Positions 10,885-22,168 of a stretch of 64,000 nt of DNA are shown here, piece by piece. Source of the DNA: Beroe forskalii (lineage: Eukaryota; Ctenophora; Nuda; Beroida; Beroidae). Position numbers and translations under genes: made by a program. The DNA lies in NCBI GenBank assembly GCA_011033025.1, contig WFMF01000049.1, forward strand, positions 310,001-374,000, read 5' to 3'. Position 1 is the first letter of the stretch, and each line of letters begins with the position of its first letter. A model generated the notes under the pieces. It saw only the letters and a program-made list of their open reading frames with translations. It had not been told where the DNA came from and made no database searches.

Positions 10885-11480
10885 TACGATGAAGTGTCGT
10901 ATCCAGAGATAAAATATCGTAGTCTGAGATTTTAAGTGTCGTACCCAGAGATGAAGCGTCGTACCCTGAGATGAAGTGTCGCAGTCTGAGATAATTTTTT
11001 ACCCTGAGATGAAGTGTCGTACTTTGAGATGAAGTGTCGTACCCAGAGATGAAATGTCGCAGTCTGAGATAAAGTGACGTACCCTGATATCAAGTGTTCT
11101 TCCCTGATAAGAGGTGCCATACCCAGAGATGAAGTGTCGTAGCCTTGGATATGAAATGTCGTACTTTCGAGGTCAAATGATGCACTTTACAGTACAATCA
11201 AGTTGCAGTAAGAGATGGAGTGCCGTACCCTTTGAGATGAAACTTCGCACTCGGGAGATCAAATTTCGTACTTTACAGTACAATCAAGTTACAGTAAGAG
11301 ATGAAGTGTCGTACCCTTGAGACGAAACTTCGCACCCTGGAGATCAAAGTCGTACTTCAGGATACAATCAAGTTACAGTACGAGATGAAATGTCGTACTT
11401 TGAGATGAAGTGTCAGAGACGAAATGTCGCGAGATGAAATGTCGTGATATAACGTGTCGCGAGATGAAATGTCCGTTCCC
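10885..11480. repeat. About 20-bp tandem repeat (GATGAAGTGTCGTACCCTGA)
   Basis: The consensus unit GATGAAGTGTCGTACCCTGA repeats with substitutions for about 600 bp. It is the second tandem-repeat block of the element and is followed by the outer arm. It recurs inverted at about 17,255-17,738 in copy 2 and at about 25,250-25,850 in copy 3. Confidence 0.85.
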
Positions 11481-12176
11481 CAATCTCACTCTGTCGTACT
11501 ATGTGATGCCCTCATGATATAAAAACGGGCCATTATGATATGTTTAATCTGAAAAATATGAATGCTTAAATTTACATACACAGTAGGTAAGTAGGTATGT
11601 ATTGCTAAGTGCAACTTTGTGTACATCAACACATCATCTGTTCAAAATATGAAATAGAAAAATTTCAGGAGTCAAGTTAGAACACATTTTGTACAGATGT
11701 GAATCAAGGTCAGGTGGGGGCTGCTATGTGTAACTTAATTAGTTTAGAGTGTACATGTTATCATAACATACGGCGAATATTTTATTAACACGGCGAAATA
11801 TTTTCTAAGGCGAATATTTTCCGAACACGGCGAAATATTCTCTAAGAATAAATATAACCCAGTAGGCGAATACTTTCCAAACACGGCGAATTATTCTCTA
11901 AGAATGAATGTGTTACCCAGTAGGCGAATATTTTCCTAACACGGCGAAATAGAGTCTACGAAGATTGTTTATAAAACAGGCGAATAATTGCTTAGCATTG
12001 CGTTTGTTTACAAACATGCGACCACTTTGCTAGTGTGGCGAATATTACCCTGCACTTTACACGCATTCTTAGAAAGTTAACGCATAGGGTGTGGCCTTTG
12101 GCGAATATCATCTTAACAATGCGATCATTTTATAGTGTGGCGAATTCAATACCTAGTGTGGCGTTGTTCTAATCTG

Positions 12177-12423
12177 CTGGCGTGATACTGGCGTGCTACT
12201 GGCGCGGTACTGGCGCAATACTGGCGCAATACTGGCGTGCTACTGGCGTGCTACTGGCGTGCTACGGGCGCGCTACTGGCGTGCTACTGGCGCGCTACTG
12301 GCGTGCTACTGGCGCGATACTGGCGTGATAACGGCGTGAGGTAGGCCTGATACTGGCGCGATACTGGCGTGGTACTGGCCTGATACCGGCGCGGTACTGG
12401 CGTGATACTGGCGTGATACTGGC
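12177..12423. repeat. 11-bp minisatellite (CTGGCGTGCTA), about 22 units
   Basis: The unit CTGGCGTGCTA, with variants CTGGCGCGGTA and CTGGCGCAATA, repeats directly from the right end of transposon copy 1 to about 12,423. It begins exactly at the element boundary, so it may have expanded from the target site or element end. Confidence 0.9.
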
Positions 12424-12711
12424 CTCGACGGATCGCTCAATTTACCAGAAACTGTCTATAAAAGACTAAAAGTGAAATTATAAAACTAGAAACCTGGAAA
12501 AATAAAGTATAAACAAATGTGCTAACCCTTGTCAAATAATTTTGCCACATATAGTTATAGGGTATGATTCTATTTTGGAAATTATGATTGCATTGTAGGT
12601 ATATATGGGCATTGTAACTTTGCCAGGATTCAGGAACAATAAAGAATAAACAAATTATGTGTTAACCCTCCCAAATATCATCATTCCTTATTAATCATGA
12701 TATCATTTCAG

Positions 12712-15012
12712 AAACACTACTCCCCTGTTAAGTATATTCCACAAAAGAGACAGCGGCTCAACTCAATGATATCTCCTGTAACTCCTTTAATTCAGGATAT
12801 TCTAGACCTCCAAAACACCCAAATCTCAATATTCATGCCATAATTGCCATTCAAATTATCCTACTAGTAGAGCTCTTGCCAGCCACACCAGGAAATGCAA
12901 GCAAATTGTCTATGACACACCTCTCACAGAGGCCGCATACAGTACAGAACTGAGGTCTGCAGATGCCTCTGAACACCCTTCTTTTGGCAGAGATGCTGAT
13001 GAAACTTGCTCTACAGAAAAGAAAGATAATTCGCTTGTCCAATCAACAAATTCATCAAGAGATAAAGCTTCAGGTGAAAGCAAAGAACCACATGCTAAGA
13101 ATAGATCAATTGGTTCTAGAAGCAATAAATCACGATATACATCTGTGAAACATGAGGCAAAAAAAGGATGGATTAGACCAAAAGAACCAGCCTTCCATTA
13201 AAGCAAATGTCAAGTTAAACAAAGGTTCTGGTAATTGTAGTCGTACACCTGTTCGTCGGTCAAATAGAGAATGCAGGAAAACCAAACGGCAGATTGTCAG
13301 TAAAATGCTCCTGGAATAAAGTGTATCTCAAAAAGCAATCAAAATATCAGTTCTTGTAATAAGACTTCTTCAAAGCCAAGAGCAAGACGAAAAACAGTTT
13401 CAAGTGAAAGGTCACAAAAAGCTACAAAGAAATCAAAGATGACTGAAGAGTCATCAAATTTGGAAACCAAAGTTACAGATAAGAGAAAGGATGATATGCA
13501 GCACGAACAAGATCTGGAAGCAATTGAAGTTCTGAGCAGAACTGAGATCAAAGAAATTTCGAGAGATCAGTCAGGAATAAACAATGATCGAACTGAAACA
13601 CTGGATCAGAGCACTGAAGTTGGCACCAAAGAAATTATGGAATCTCAGTCCTTTGAAGATGAAATGAAATCTGGGGAGAAATCTGCATCAAATGCTATGC
13701 AAAACTCAATCAAACAAATAAAAGATGATTCCTCCTCAGACCTAGATATTATTATCAAAGAAGAAAGACCGAAGGACGGCATAGGCTACAAAACAGACGT
13801 TTCACTCCCTAAAAGCAATGAAATCAACCACTCTCCAGCGTCTTATGTTTCGTTGAACTCTGTGAAACGTGTCCCCCCTGCTGTAGCAACAAAAGCTGAA
13901 GTCACCTCGGAACAACTGACTGCTGAACGTGTTGAAGCAAAGTATCATTGTACCCACTGCAAATGCAAATTTCAGGTGAGTTCTATCGTCGATCTCTTCA
14001 TTTTATTATTTACAACAAGTATTTATTTATTTCTGTAATAGTTATTACAATTTGCATTGGTAGATAACAATTGAAACTTTCGATTTTCAATTGGTACTCT
14101 TGAAGTCTTGAAACATTTTGAATAATCAATAACAGTTGGCTTATCTGAGCAATGAATAATTATCATCATCTCCTAAAATACGCTCTTCAGTCACTGTGGA
14201 ATGCACGGCGACATAACTACACAGTGCACGGGATTGGAACCCCTCTGACGAGTGACGATCTGCAAGCAAGACAGAGTGGGACGGAGTGCCCCCTCTGTAG
14301 TGGGGATGGGGAGGTCACTCTGACATCCCCACCTGAAATTGTCAGGAGATCAACGCCAGCCTTCTCTGTGATAGACACGGAATCAAATGCAGTGGTGAAA
14401 ACCAAAGAGAGAGGTGAGTAGACATGGAATCATCCTGATATCAATCTACCTTAGGAGGTTTATTTATAAAGGTTATAATTTGGAGATTTTTCAGAAAAAT
14501 CCCCATTTTATCACCCACCACGACATTTCGAAATGACGTCATTATCATATGTTAACAAGAGTAATAACTTAAAAATCCCCATATTTTCAACCTACCAAAA
14601 TTTGAAACACCGAAATTTTGTCCCACATAAATACACCTCCTAAGGTATCTAAACTCAGTGCTGTGTCATTGTCTGGAGAAGTAATAGGTACCAATATTTA
14701 TATCGTAAAACTGAGAAAATATATCTGACAGCCCCCTCTTCCGCAGTTAATTCAGCGGCGTTGTGGGTCTGTGGCGTTTGTGGAATGAGTTTTAACGAGC
14801 GAATTCTATTGGTGGAGCATAGAAAGAAACATGCTACTGTGGAACCTCCCATACCTCAGCCCTCAGGTCAGGATGTCCGATATGATGCACCAAATTCAAG
14901 ATCGCCACCTGATATGGTCAATTGGTCAACTGTGATCTGCGTTTTTGCAGCACCTTGGGCACCGTTCTTTTTTGATAAAGAACAGTGTCCAAAGTGCTGC
15001 ATAAACGCATAA
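12712..15012 (+). CDS. C2H2 zinc-finger protein (multi-exon, with internal frame shifts)
   Basis: A nucleic-acid-binding type protein with three fingers. The first, YSCHNCHSNYPTSRAL followed by ASHTRKC (C2HC form), lies at about 12,830-12,900. The second, YHCTHCKCKFQ|SLWNARRHNYTVH, is split exactly by the intron after 13,975. The third, CGVCGMSFNERILLVEHRKKH with one added break here after CGVCGMSFNE, lies in the exon from 14,747. Exons: about 12,806-13,975, 14,191-14,413 and 14,747 to 14,866 or the stop at 15,012; GT-AG signals and phases agree. Between fingers one and two is an S/K/E-rich, disordered-looking region. The frame shifts by one near 13,180 and shifts back near 13,313, bypassing a TAA at 13,199; an open frame KHYSPVKYIPQKRQR at 12,712 may be the preceding exon. 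These shifts suggest sequencing indels or a decaying gene. The DNA target is unknown and the 5' end is not found. Confidence 0.7.
14447..14647. mobile_element. 201-bp MITE with TA target duplication (Tc1/mariner type)
   Basis: The left end TA-CCTTAGGAGGTTTATTTAT is mirrored by ATAAATACACCTCCTAAGG-TA at the right, giving inverted ends of about 18-20 bp bordered by TA dinucleotides. It sits wholly inside the intron between the second and third zinc-finger exons. It has no coding capacity. Confidence 0.8.
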
Positions 15013-15630
15013 ATAATTATTCCAGCCGGATTTTTTCCCATTTTTTGGGAAAAGAAAATTTTAAAATACCCCCAAAATTAATTTTTTTTTTGGAAAATTT
15101 ACCATTTTTACTTGTACATTGTTGAGGTATTCGATATCGATATATTGGATCGTCATCAAGGCATTATTTTCAACTCAAAGTGTCTCGTGAAACATTAAGC
15201 CCTCAACTAAGTTCGCAGTATCGTTTACGGATGACATGCTGTAATCTGACAAACAGAGGCACACTTAAGTAAACATAGACGAACAAGACACCTCATTACT
15301 GGGCTTTTTGCCTTTGTACAATCACCGGCTATCAAGGCGTACAGCAATGAGCGAAAATGATAAATGGCCACATTACAAGCACTGGTTTGTGTTTAAAAAT
15401 TTTTGAAATGCGTGAAAATTAAAACCGTGAAATTAGTCTGTTTTTAAAGAAACGCGAAAAATAGCACCCGCGAAAATATATGGCTTTACAGTATATCAAA
15501 ATTTGGCTTGATATGGACGTTTTGAACCCAATCCTTCGATCCTATTCCCATTCCTTAACTATATCAGTTATCTTAAGAAATTTTGAAAATACTAATAGGA
15601 TTGGACACTGAAAAACGAATGATATTTTGC
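15013..15630. other. Intergenic AT-rich stretch
   Basis: No gene is seen. It contains A/T homopolymer runs near 15,020-15,110 and a phrase with GAAACGCGAAAAATAGCA and ACCCGCGAAAATATA near 15,450-15,490, which resembles the ends of small interspersed elements seen in invertebrate genomes. No complete element could be delimited. Confidence 0.4.
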
Positions 15631-15895
15631 TAAAACCAAAAGGATTTGGTTGTGATGGTCCGCGGCGGTGTTGAAGCGTTCTTTATTGAAAAATACATGA
15701 TATGAGAAAGAACGCGACGGTTAAAACTGCTGCAACGTCACTTATGAAATATTCAGCATTCACGTAACATTAATGCATCAAAAAGCGACGTTGCGGCAGT
15801 TTTAACCGTCGCGTTCTTTCTCATATCATGTATTTTTCAATAAAGAACGCTTCAACACCGCCGCGGACCATCACAACCAAATCCTTTTGGTTTTA
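15631..15895. repeat. 265-bp fold-back element with about 108-bp arms
   Basis: The left arm 15,631-15,738 (TAAAACCAAAAGGATTTGG... to GCAACGTC) is repeated inverted at about 15,786-15,895 with very few mismatches, around a loop of about 47 bp. It is non-coding and behaves like a fold-back MITE. Confidence 0.88.
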
Positions 15896-15949
15896 AAAAA
15901 TTTCATCTTACGCTATTCGGCAAAATGGTACCGCAGGAACACAACCAAA

Positions 15950-16545
15950 ATTAGCCTCCATTAGCCTCCATTAGCCTCCATGGAGGCTGAGTGGAAGGCT
16001 TGTGTGAGCTGATTGGAGGCTGTGTGGAGGCTGAGTGGAGGCTAATTTCAAAATTAGCCTCCATGGAGGCTAATGGAGGCTAGAGGCTAATTTTGAAAAA
16101 TAGCCTCACTGTGGAGGCTAATTCCAGCCTCCATTAGCCTCCATTAGCCTCTCAAATCCCACTCAGCCTCCAGCCCTCACAGGCCTCCATGGAGGCTAAA
16201 AATGGTTTAGCCTCCACTAGCCTCCACTAGCCTCCACTGCAGAATTAGCCTCCATTAGCCTCCACAGAGGCATTTTTGTGGAGGCTAAAGCGTTTATATG
16301 GAGGCTAATGGAGGCTGAGTGGAGGCTAAGTGGAGGCTGAGTGGAGGCTGAGTGGAGCCTAGATGAATTAGCCTCCATAAAACAACATTTTTGCTGAAAA
16401 TGGACATTTATGTGCATTAATGTGAAAAACAATTTATAGCTTTGAACTTTCAGAGAGCTCCAAATATTCTTCACTCAGCCTCCACTAGGCTCCACTTAGC
16501 CTCCACTAGGCTCCATTCAGCCTCCCACTAGGCTCCACTCAGCCT
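15950..16545. repeat. TGGAGGCT / AGCCTCCA minisatellite, both orientations
   Basis: About 10-bp units (TTAGCCTCCA and its complement TGGAGGCTAA) are densely repeated, with both orientations intermixed, so the block can fold on itself. An AT-rich non-repeat stretch lies at about 16,380-16,450. The array is cut at 16,546 by transposon copy 2 and continues on the other side at 20,061. Confidence 0.9.
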
Positions 16546-19500
16546 CAGATTAGAACAACGCCACACTAGGTATTGAATTCGCCACACTATAAAAATGATC
16601 GCATTGTTAAGATGATATTCGCCACAGGCCACACCCTATGCGTTAACTTTCTAAGAATGCGTGTAAAGTGCAGGGTAATATTCGCCACACTAGCATTATA
16701 TTCGCCAAAGTGGTCGCATGTTTGTAAACACACGCAATGCTAAGCAATTATTCGCCTGTTTTATAAACAATCTTCGTAGACTCTATTTCGCCGTGTTAGG
16801 AAAATATTCGCCTACTAGGTAACACATTCATTCTTAGAGAATAATTCGCCGTGTTTGGAAAGTATTCGCCTACTGGGTTACATATTTATTCTTAGAGAAT
16901 ATTTCGCCGTGTTCGGAAAATATTCGCCTTAGAAAATATTTCGCCGTGTTAATAAAATATTCGCCGTATGTTATGATAACATGTACACTCTAAACTAATT
17001 AAGTTACACATAGCAGCCCCACCCTGACCTTGATTCACATCTGTACAAAATGTGTTCTAACTTGACTCCTGAAAATTTTCTATTTCATATTTTGAACAGA
17101 TGATGTGTTGATGTACACAAAGTTGCACTTAGCAATACATACCTACTTACCTACTGTGTATGTAAATTTAAGCATTCATATTTTTCAGATTAAACATATC
17201 ATAATGGCCCGTTTTTATATCATGAGGGCATCACATAGTACGACAGAGTGAGATTGGGGAACGGACATTTCATCTCGCGACACGTTATATCACGACATTT
17301 CATCTCGCGACATTTCGTCTCTGACACTTCATCTCAAAGTACGACATTTCATCTCGTACTGTAACTTGATTGTACTGTAAAGTACGAAATTTGATCTCCC
17401 GAGTGCGGATTTTCATCTCAAAGGGTACGGCACTCCATCTCTTACTGCAACTTGATTGTACTGTAAAGTGCATCATTTGACATCGAAAGTACAACATTTC
17501 ATATCCAAGGCTACGACACTTCATCTCTGGGTATGGCACCTCTTATCAGGGAAGAACACTTGCTCACTTGATATCAGGGTACGTCACTTTATCTCACACT
17601 GCGACATTTCATCTCTGGGTACGACACTTCATCTCAAAGTACGACACTTCATCTCAGGGTACGACGCTTCATCTCTGGGTACGACACTTAAAATCTCAGA
17701 CTACGATATTTTATCTCTGGATACGACACTTCATCGTAGACTTTAATTCGCTGTGTTAGGAAAATATTCGCCTACTGGGTAACACATTTATTAATACAGA
17801 ATATTTCGCCGTGTTAGGAAAATATTCGCCTATCGGGCAACACATTCATTCTTAAAGAAATTTTCGCCGTGTTTGGAAAATATTCGCTTGCTGGGTATCA
17901 AATTTCTTTTTGGAAAACATTTCGCCGTGTTAGATAAAATATCGTCGTATGTTATGATTACAATATGTACACTCTAAGTTACACACATCAACATTCAACC
18001 CCACCCTCACCTTGATTCGCATCTGTACAAAATGTGTTCTAACTTGACTCCTGAAATTCTATTTCATATTTTGAACAGATGATGTATCAATGTACACGAA
18101 GTTGCACTTAGCAATCCAGAGCTACTGTGTATTATGTAAATTTAAGCATCTATTATACTTTTCGGATTAAACACAATGTCATGTTATGTCATATTGGTTC
18201 GTTATAGCCTAACAGAGAGCCCGTTTTCATATGATCATAGGGGCATCACATAGTACGACGGAGCGAAGTTTAGTCGTCGAGTCGAGTCGAGTCGTCGAGT
18301 CGAGTCGTCGAGTCGTCGAGTCGAGTCGTCAAGTCGAGTCGTCGAGTCGTCAAGTCGTCGAGTCGTCGAGTCGAGTCGAGTCGAGTTGAGTCGTCGAGTC
18401 GTCGAGTCGTCGAGTCGAGTCGTCGAGTCGTCGAGTCGTCGAGTCGTCGAGTCGAGTCGTCGAGTCGTCGAGTCGTCGAGTCGAGTCGTCGAGTCGAGTC
18501 GAGTCGAGTCGTCGAGTCGTCGAGTCGTCGAGTCGAGTCGAGTCGTCGAGTCGAGTCGTCGTCGAGTCGTCGAGTCGAGTCGTCGAGTCGAGTCGTCGAG
18601 TCGAGTCGTCGAGTCGAGTCGTCGAGTCGAGTCGTCGAGTCGAGTCGTCGAGTCGAGTCGTCGAGTCGAGTCGTCGAGTCGAGTCGTCGAGTCGAGTCGT
18701 CGAGTCGAGTCGTCGAGTCGAGTCGTCGAGTCGAGTCGTCGAGTCGAGTCGTCGAGTCGAGTCGTCGAGTCGAGTCGTCGAGTCGAGTCGAGTCGTCGAG
18801 TCGAGTCGAGTCGTCGAGTCGAGTCGTCGAGTCGAGTCGTTGAGTCGTCGAGTCGAGTCGTCGAGTCGAGTCGTCGAGTCAAGTCAAGTCGTCGAGTCGT
18901 TGAGTCGTCGAGTTGAGTCGAGTCGGGCTACTTTGATACTGACCTACTTGGATACTGCCATTACCGGTAATCTTCACCGTGGACTTGTATTTGAAATTGA
19001 AGGATGCGAAACAATGGACCTGATAAAGCGGTGATAAGGATTGATAAAAGGGCAGGGGATTATGCTCGTCCTTGGACTTGAATTTGAAATTGAAGGATGC
19101 GAAACAATGGACCTGATAAGCATTGTAAAAGGTTATTTTGGCTGCCGACACGGAACTGACAGGTGTGAGAGGATGGGTCCGAAAAAGCGGTAATAAGCGG
19201 TACTTGTAATTCTGGTAAATCACAGTATAATGCAGCAGAAAATGCCGGTTATTACTGGTATTCTCCCACTTTGCATTAGAACGGTCCGAAAAGATGAAAA
19301 ACGGTAATTTCATTCCCCAGTCCTGGATCGGGATGATGCGGCTTGTTACCAAGGAAAAACCGTCGAGTACTCGACTCTCCGTATAAGGCTATAACGAGCT
19401 GATATGATATTATGATGTGTTTAATCTGAAAAATATGAATGCTTAAATTTACATACACAGTAGGTATGTATTGCTAAGTGCAACTTTGTGTACATCAACA

Positions 19501-20060
19501 CATCATCTGTTCAAAATATGAAATAGAAAATTTTCAGGAGTCAAGTTAGAACACATTTTGTACAGATGTGAATCAAGGTCAGGGTGGGGCTGCTATGTGT
19601 AACTTAATTAGTTTAGAGTGTACATGTTATCATAACATACGGCGAATATTTTATTAACACGGCGAAATATTTTCTAAGGCGAATATTTTCCGAACACGGC
19701 GAAATATTCTCTAAGAATAAATATGTAACCCAGTAGGCGAATACTTTCCAAACACGGCGAATTATTCTCTAAGAATGAATGTGTTACCTAGTAGGCGAAT
19801 ATTTTCCTAACACGGCGAAATAGAGTCTACGAAGATTGTTTATAAAACAGGCGAATAATTGCTTAGCATTGCGTGTGTTTACAAACATGCGACCACTTTG
19901 GCGAATATAATGCTAGTGTGGCGAATATTACCCTGCACTTTACACGCATTCTTAGAAAGTTAACGCATAGGGTGTGGCCTGTGGCGAATATCATCTTAAC
20001 AATGCGATCATTTTTATAGTGTGGCGAATTCAATACCTAGTGTGGCGTTGTTCTAATCTG
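16546..20060 (-). mobile_element. Copy 2 of the satellite-bearing element (inverted orientation)
   Basis: The ends are CAGATTAGAACAACGCC at 16,546 and its complement finishing at 20,060. The internal order is the reverse of copy 1: arm 16,546-17,205, 20-bp tandem repeat 17,255-17,738, inner arm 17,739-18,255, TCGAC satellite 18,272-18,930, Q 18,931-19,390, arm 19,391-20,060. At 3.5 kb it is the shortest copy because its satellite is only about 0.66 kb. It lies inside the TGGAGGCT minisatellite, present on both flanks. Confidence 0.85.
18272..18930. repeat. TCGAC satellite of copy 2, about 0.66 kb
   Basis: Same CGACT/CGACGACT words, reading here as GTCGAG/GTCGTCGAG on the plus strand. Few point variants are present, mostly near the two ends, as expected if the middle is homogenised by slippage or unequal exchange. 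Confidence 0.95.
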
Positions 20061-20300
20061 GCAGGGGGCTCACTAGGCTCCACTGAGCCTCCATTAGGCT
20101 CCACTCAGCCTCCACTAGCCTCCATTAGCCTCCACTCAGCCTCCACTAGGCTCCACTCAGCCTCCACTAGGCTCCACTCAGCTTCCACTAGGCTCCACTG
20201 AGCCTCCATTAGGCTCCACTCAGCCTCCACTAGCCTCCATTAGCCTCCACTAGCCTCCATTAGCCTCCAATAGCCTCCAATAGCCTCCATGAGCCTCCAC
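20061..20300. repeat. AGCCTCCA minisatellite, right flank of copy 2
   Basis: CTCCACTAGG and CTCAGCCTCCA units continue the array of 15,950-16,545 on the other side of transposon copy 2. Here only one orientation is seen. Confidence 0.88.
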
Positions 20301-22168
20301 ACACAAAGAACACTAAAAACGTGTCTAAAACACAAAAACATAGTAAAAATGCGTCTAAAACACAAATTTCATGAAAAAAGTTACTATGTAAAAATCATAT
20401 GATTTTTGTGTCTAAAACACGTGTGCAGCCTCGCATTTTGGTGACTGTACAAGATTATTTTCTTCCTCAAACTAAAGATTCTATAAGCTATAGATAAATG
20501 GCCGGGGCATGTCATCCTTATAGTTCTAGTTGTTCAAATCTTAGTTTAAGGGTATTATACAAATCACATACGCTTTCAGTTATGCAACAGGGCATTACCA
20601 ATCACTATATTTATTGTTTGCTATGTATTGTTGAAAATGCGATTCAATAAAATTTTGTTTTTATTTTTATTTTAGTGTTTTCGCCTAACACACAAAAACA
20701 CATGTGAAAAAGTGAGCCTGCAGTGGGCCATCCATACCCAAGCTTGTTTCAGCGACCATGTAGTTTGGTTATACTGTCTTCACTGAATAACGAATTGCAA
20801 ATACGCTTGAAAATGAAATTTGATTTTATAAAGAAGCACTCAAAAATCTGGCGGTGAATCCGGGCAGGTCATCAGACCCAGAGCAGGGCAATAAATGTTG
20901 TTAATTGATGAACATTTAGCCCCAAAGGACTTTGTTTTTAGAACACACCAAGCCTCTGTTCACTGAGTTAAAATTATTAACTGTTCATAATCTACACAAA
21001 CTTTTTTGCTGAATGAAATATTCAAAATAAAAAATATAGATATCCAATTCCCTTGTATACATTACTGAAAAGGTTCCCTGAATCCATAAGAATTGTCAAA
21101 GGAATATTGTTATTCCCCTTATAACCTTGAAACATCAAGACAGCAATTTCTGTATCGAGGCTCTATTGTATGGAATAAATTCAATACTAACTCAACTGCC
21201 CAGCTAAACACAAACTTTCTCTCAGACCTATCCACATCATCCTGTGTTGCAAAAAATAGGTTTAAAAATTTCTTCTCAATATTCAGTCATCAGACATCCG
21301 GAGCACTGGGAATGTCAAAATATTAGTTTTGTAGTATGATGTTTTTGGTGGTTTATTTACCTACAGCAGTTCTCACTAAAGGACTACTATGATTATCAAT
21401 TTGCATATTTTTCATGTATTTCAGATCAACAGTTGAATATTGCTGCATGTTAGAATTACCTGTATTTGTATATATATATGGAAGGGACTTATACTCCAAC
21501 TTAGGTGAACACAGGTTAATAACAGAACATGAACTGAATTGTGTTTTTAATGGTCATGTCAACTATAATTAATCAGTTTAATTTTTAGCTTTCAGTTAAA
21601 TGATATTTACCATAATAGAGTTTGAGGTGTATTTCACTACACTAGCTTATTGTTTTTTTAATAGATTTTTGTGGTAGCAAGTTGGTAAATTTTTCCTGGG
21701 AAAACTGTTTTAAATTGTTAATATAGTTGTTGTACCAAAGGTGATACCCAAGTTTTCCACAAGTATTTCCTGTAGCCCACAACACAACTCTCTTTTTTTA
21801 GAAAATTTAATCATTATACCAACTACTTGCTACGTTTCCTGTTTACAATGGCAGGTTATGAAACCTGTTAATAATATCAAATTATACCTTACTAGTTCTT
21901 TTTTATTTTATTATAAGCAGTTGTTTATTTTGGACCAGCATGGTAGGGTCCCTGTATCTTTTAATTTGTTATTATGATAATGGGCTGTCTGTCTCCCTTT
22001 TTTTAATTTTAAATTATTACTTTATTAATTGCTAATTAAATGCTATGTCTCTCATCAACCAAGTATCCAACTACTTAAAATCACAATTGTTATATGATCA
22101 AAGGAATTTGTGTTTGAATCATGGTGTAATGTGCTACAAAATGTAAATTATTTGTTTTATTAAAAAAT
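20301..22168. other. Gene-poor stretch with a LINE 3' remnant
   Basis: The frame at 21,093-21,326 reads NLETSRQQFLYRGSIVWNKF, then a Ser/Asn-rich linker, then AKNRFKNFFSIF. This is the typical tail of a CR1-like reverse transcriptase ORF, so a short 5'-truncated LINE remnant is likely. Near 20,300-20,700 the phrases GTGTCTAAAACACAAA and AACACAAAAACA recur. Nothing else is recognised; no SLC35B2 5' exon was found here. Confidence 0.5.

Larger units (their letters stand above)
5998..12176 (+). mobile_element. Copy 1 of a satellite-bearing transposon-like element with about 650-bp TIRs
   Basis: The left end starts CAGATTAGAACAACGCC and the right end finishes with the exact reverse complement. 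Homology of the arms extends inward for about 650 bp. Order: left arm 5,998-6,649; spacer Q 6,650-7,148; TCGAC satellite 7,149-10,346; an inner, diverged and shortened copy of the arm 10,347-10,884; a 20-bp tandem repeat 10,885-11,480; right arm about 11,500-12,176. No transposase is visible, so it is non-autonomous if mobile. The superfamily is unclear. I see no convincing target-site duplication; the right end runs into an 11-bp minisatellite. Confidence 0.85.

Noticed and set aside
18235..18916. Open frames in the satellite of copy 2
   Set aside because: Same compositional effect as in copy 1; length simply follows array length.
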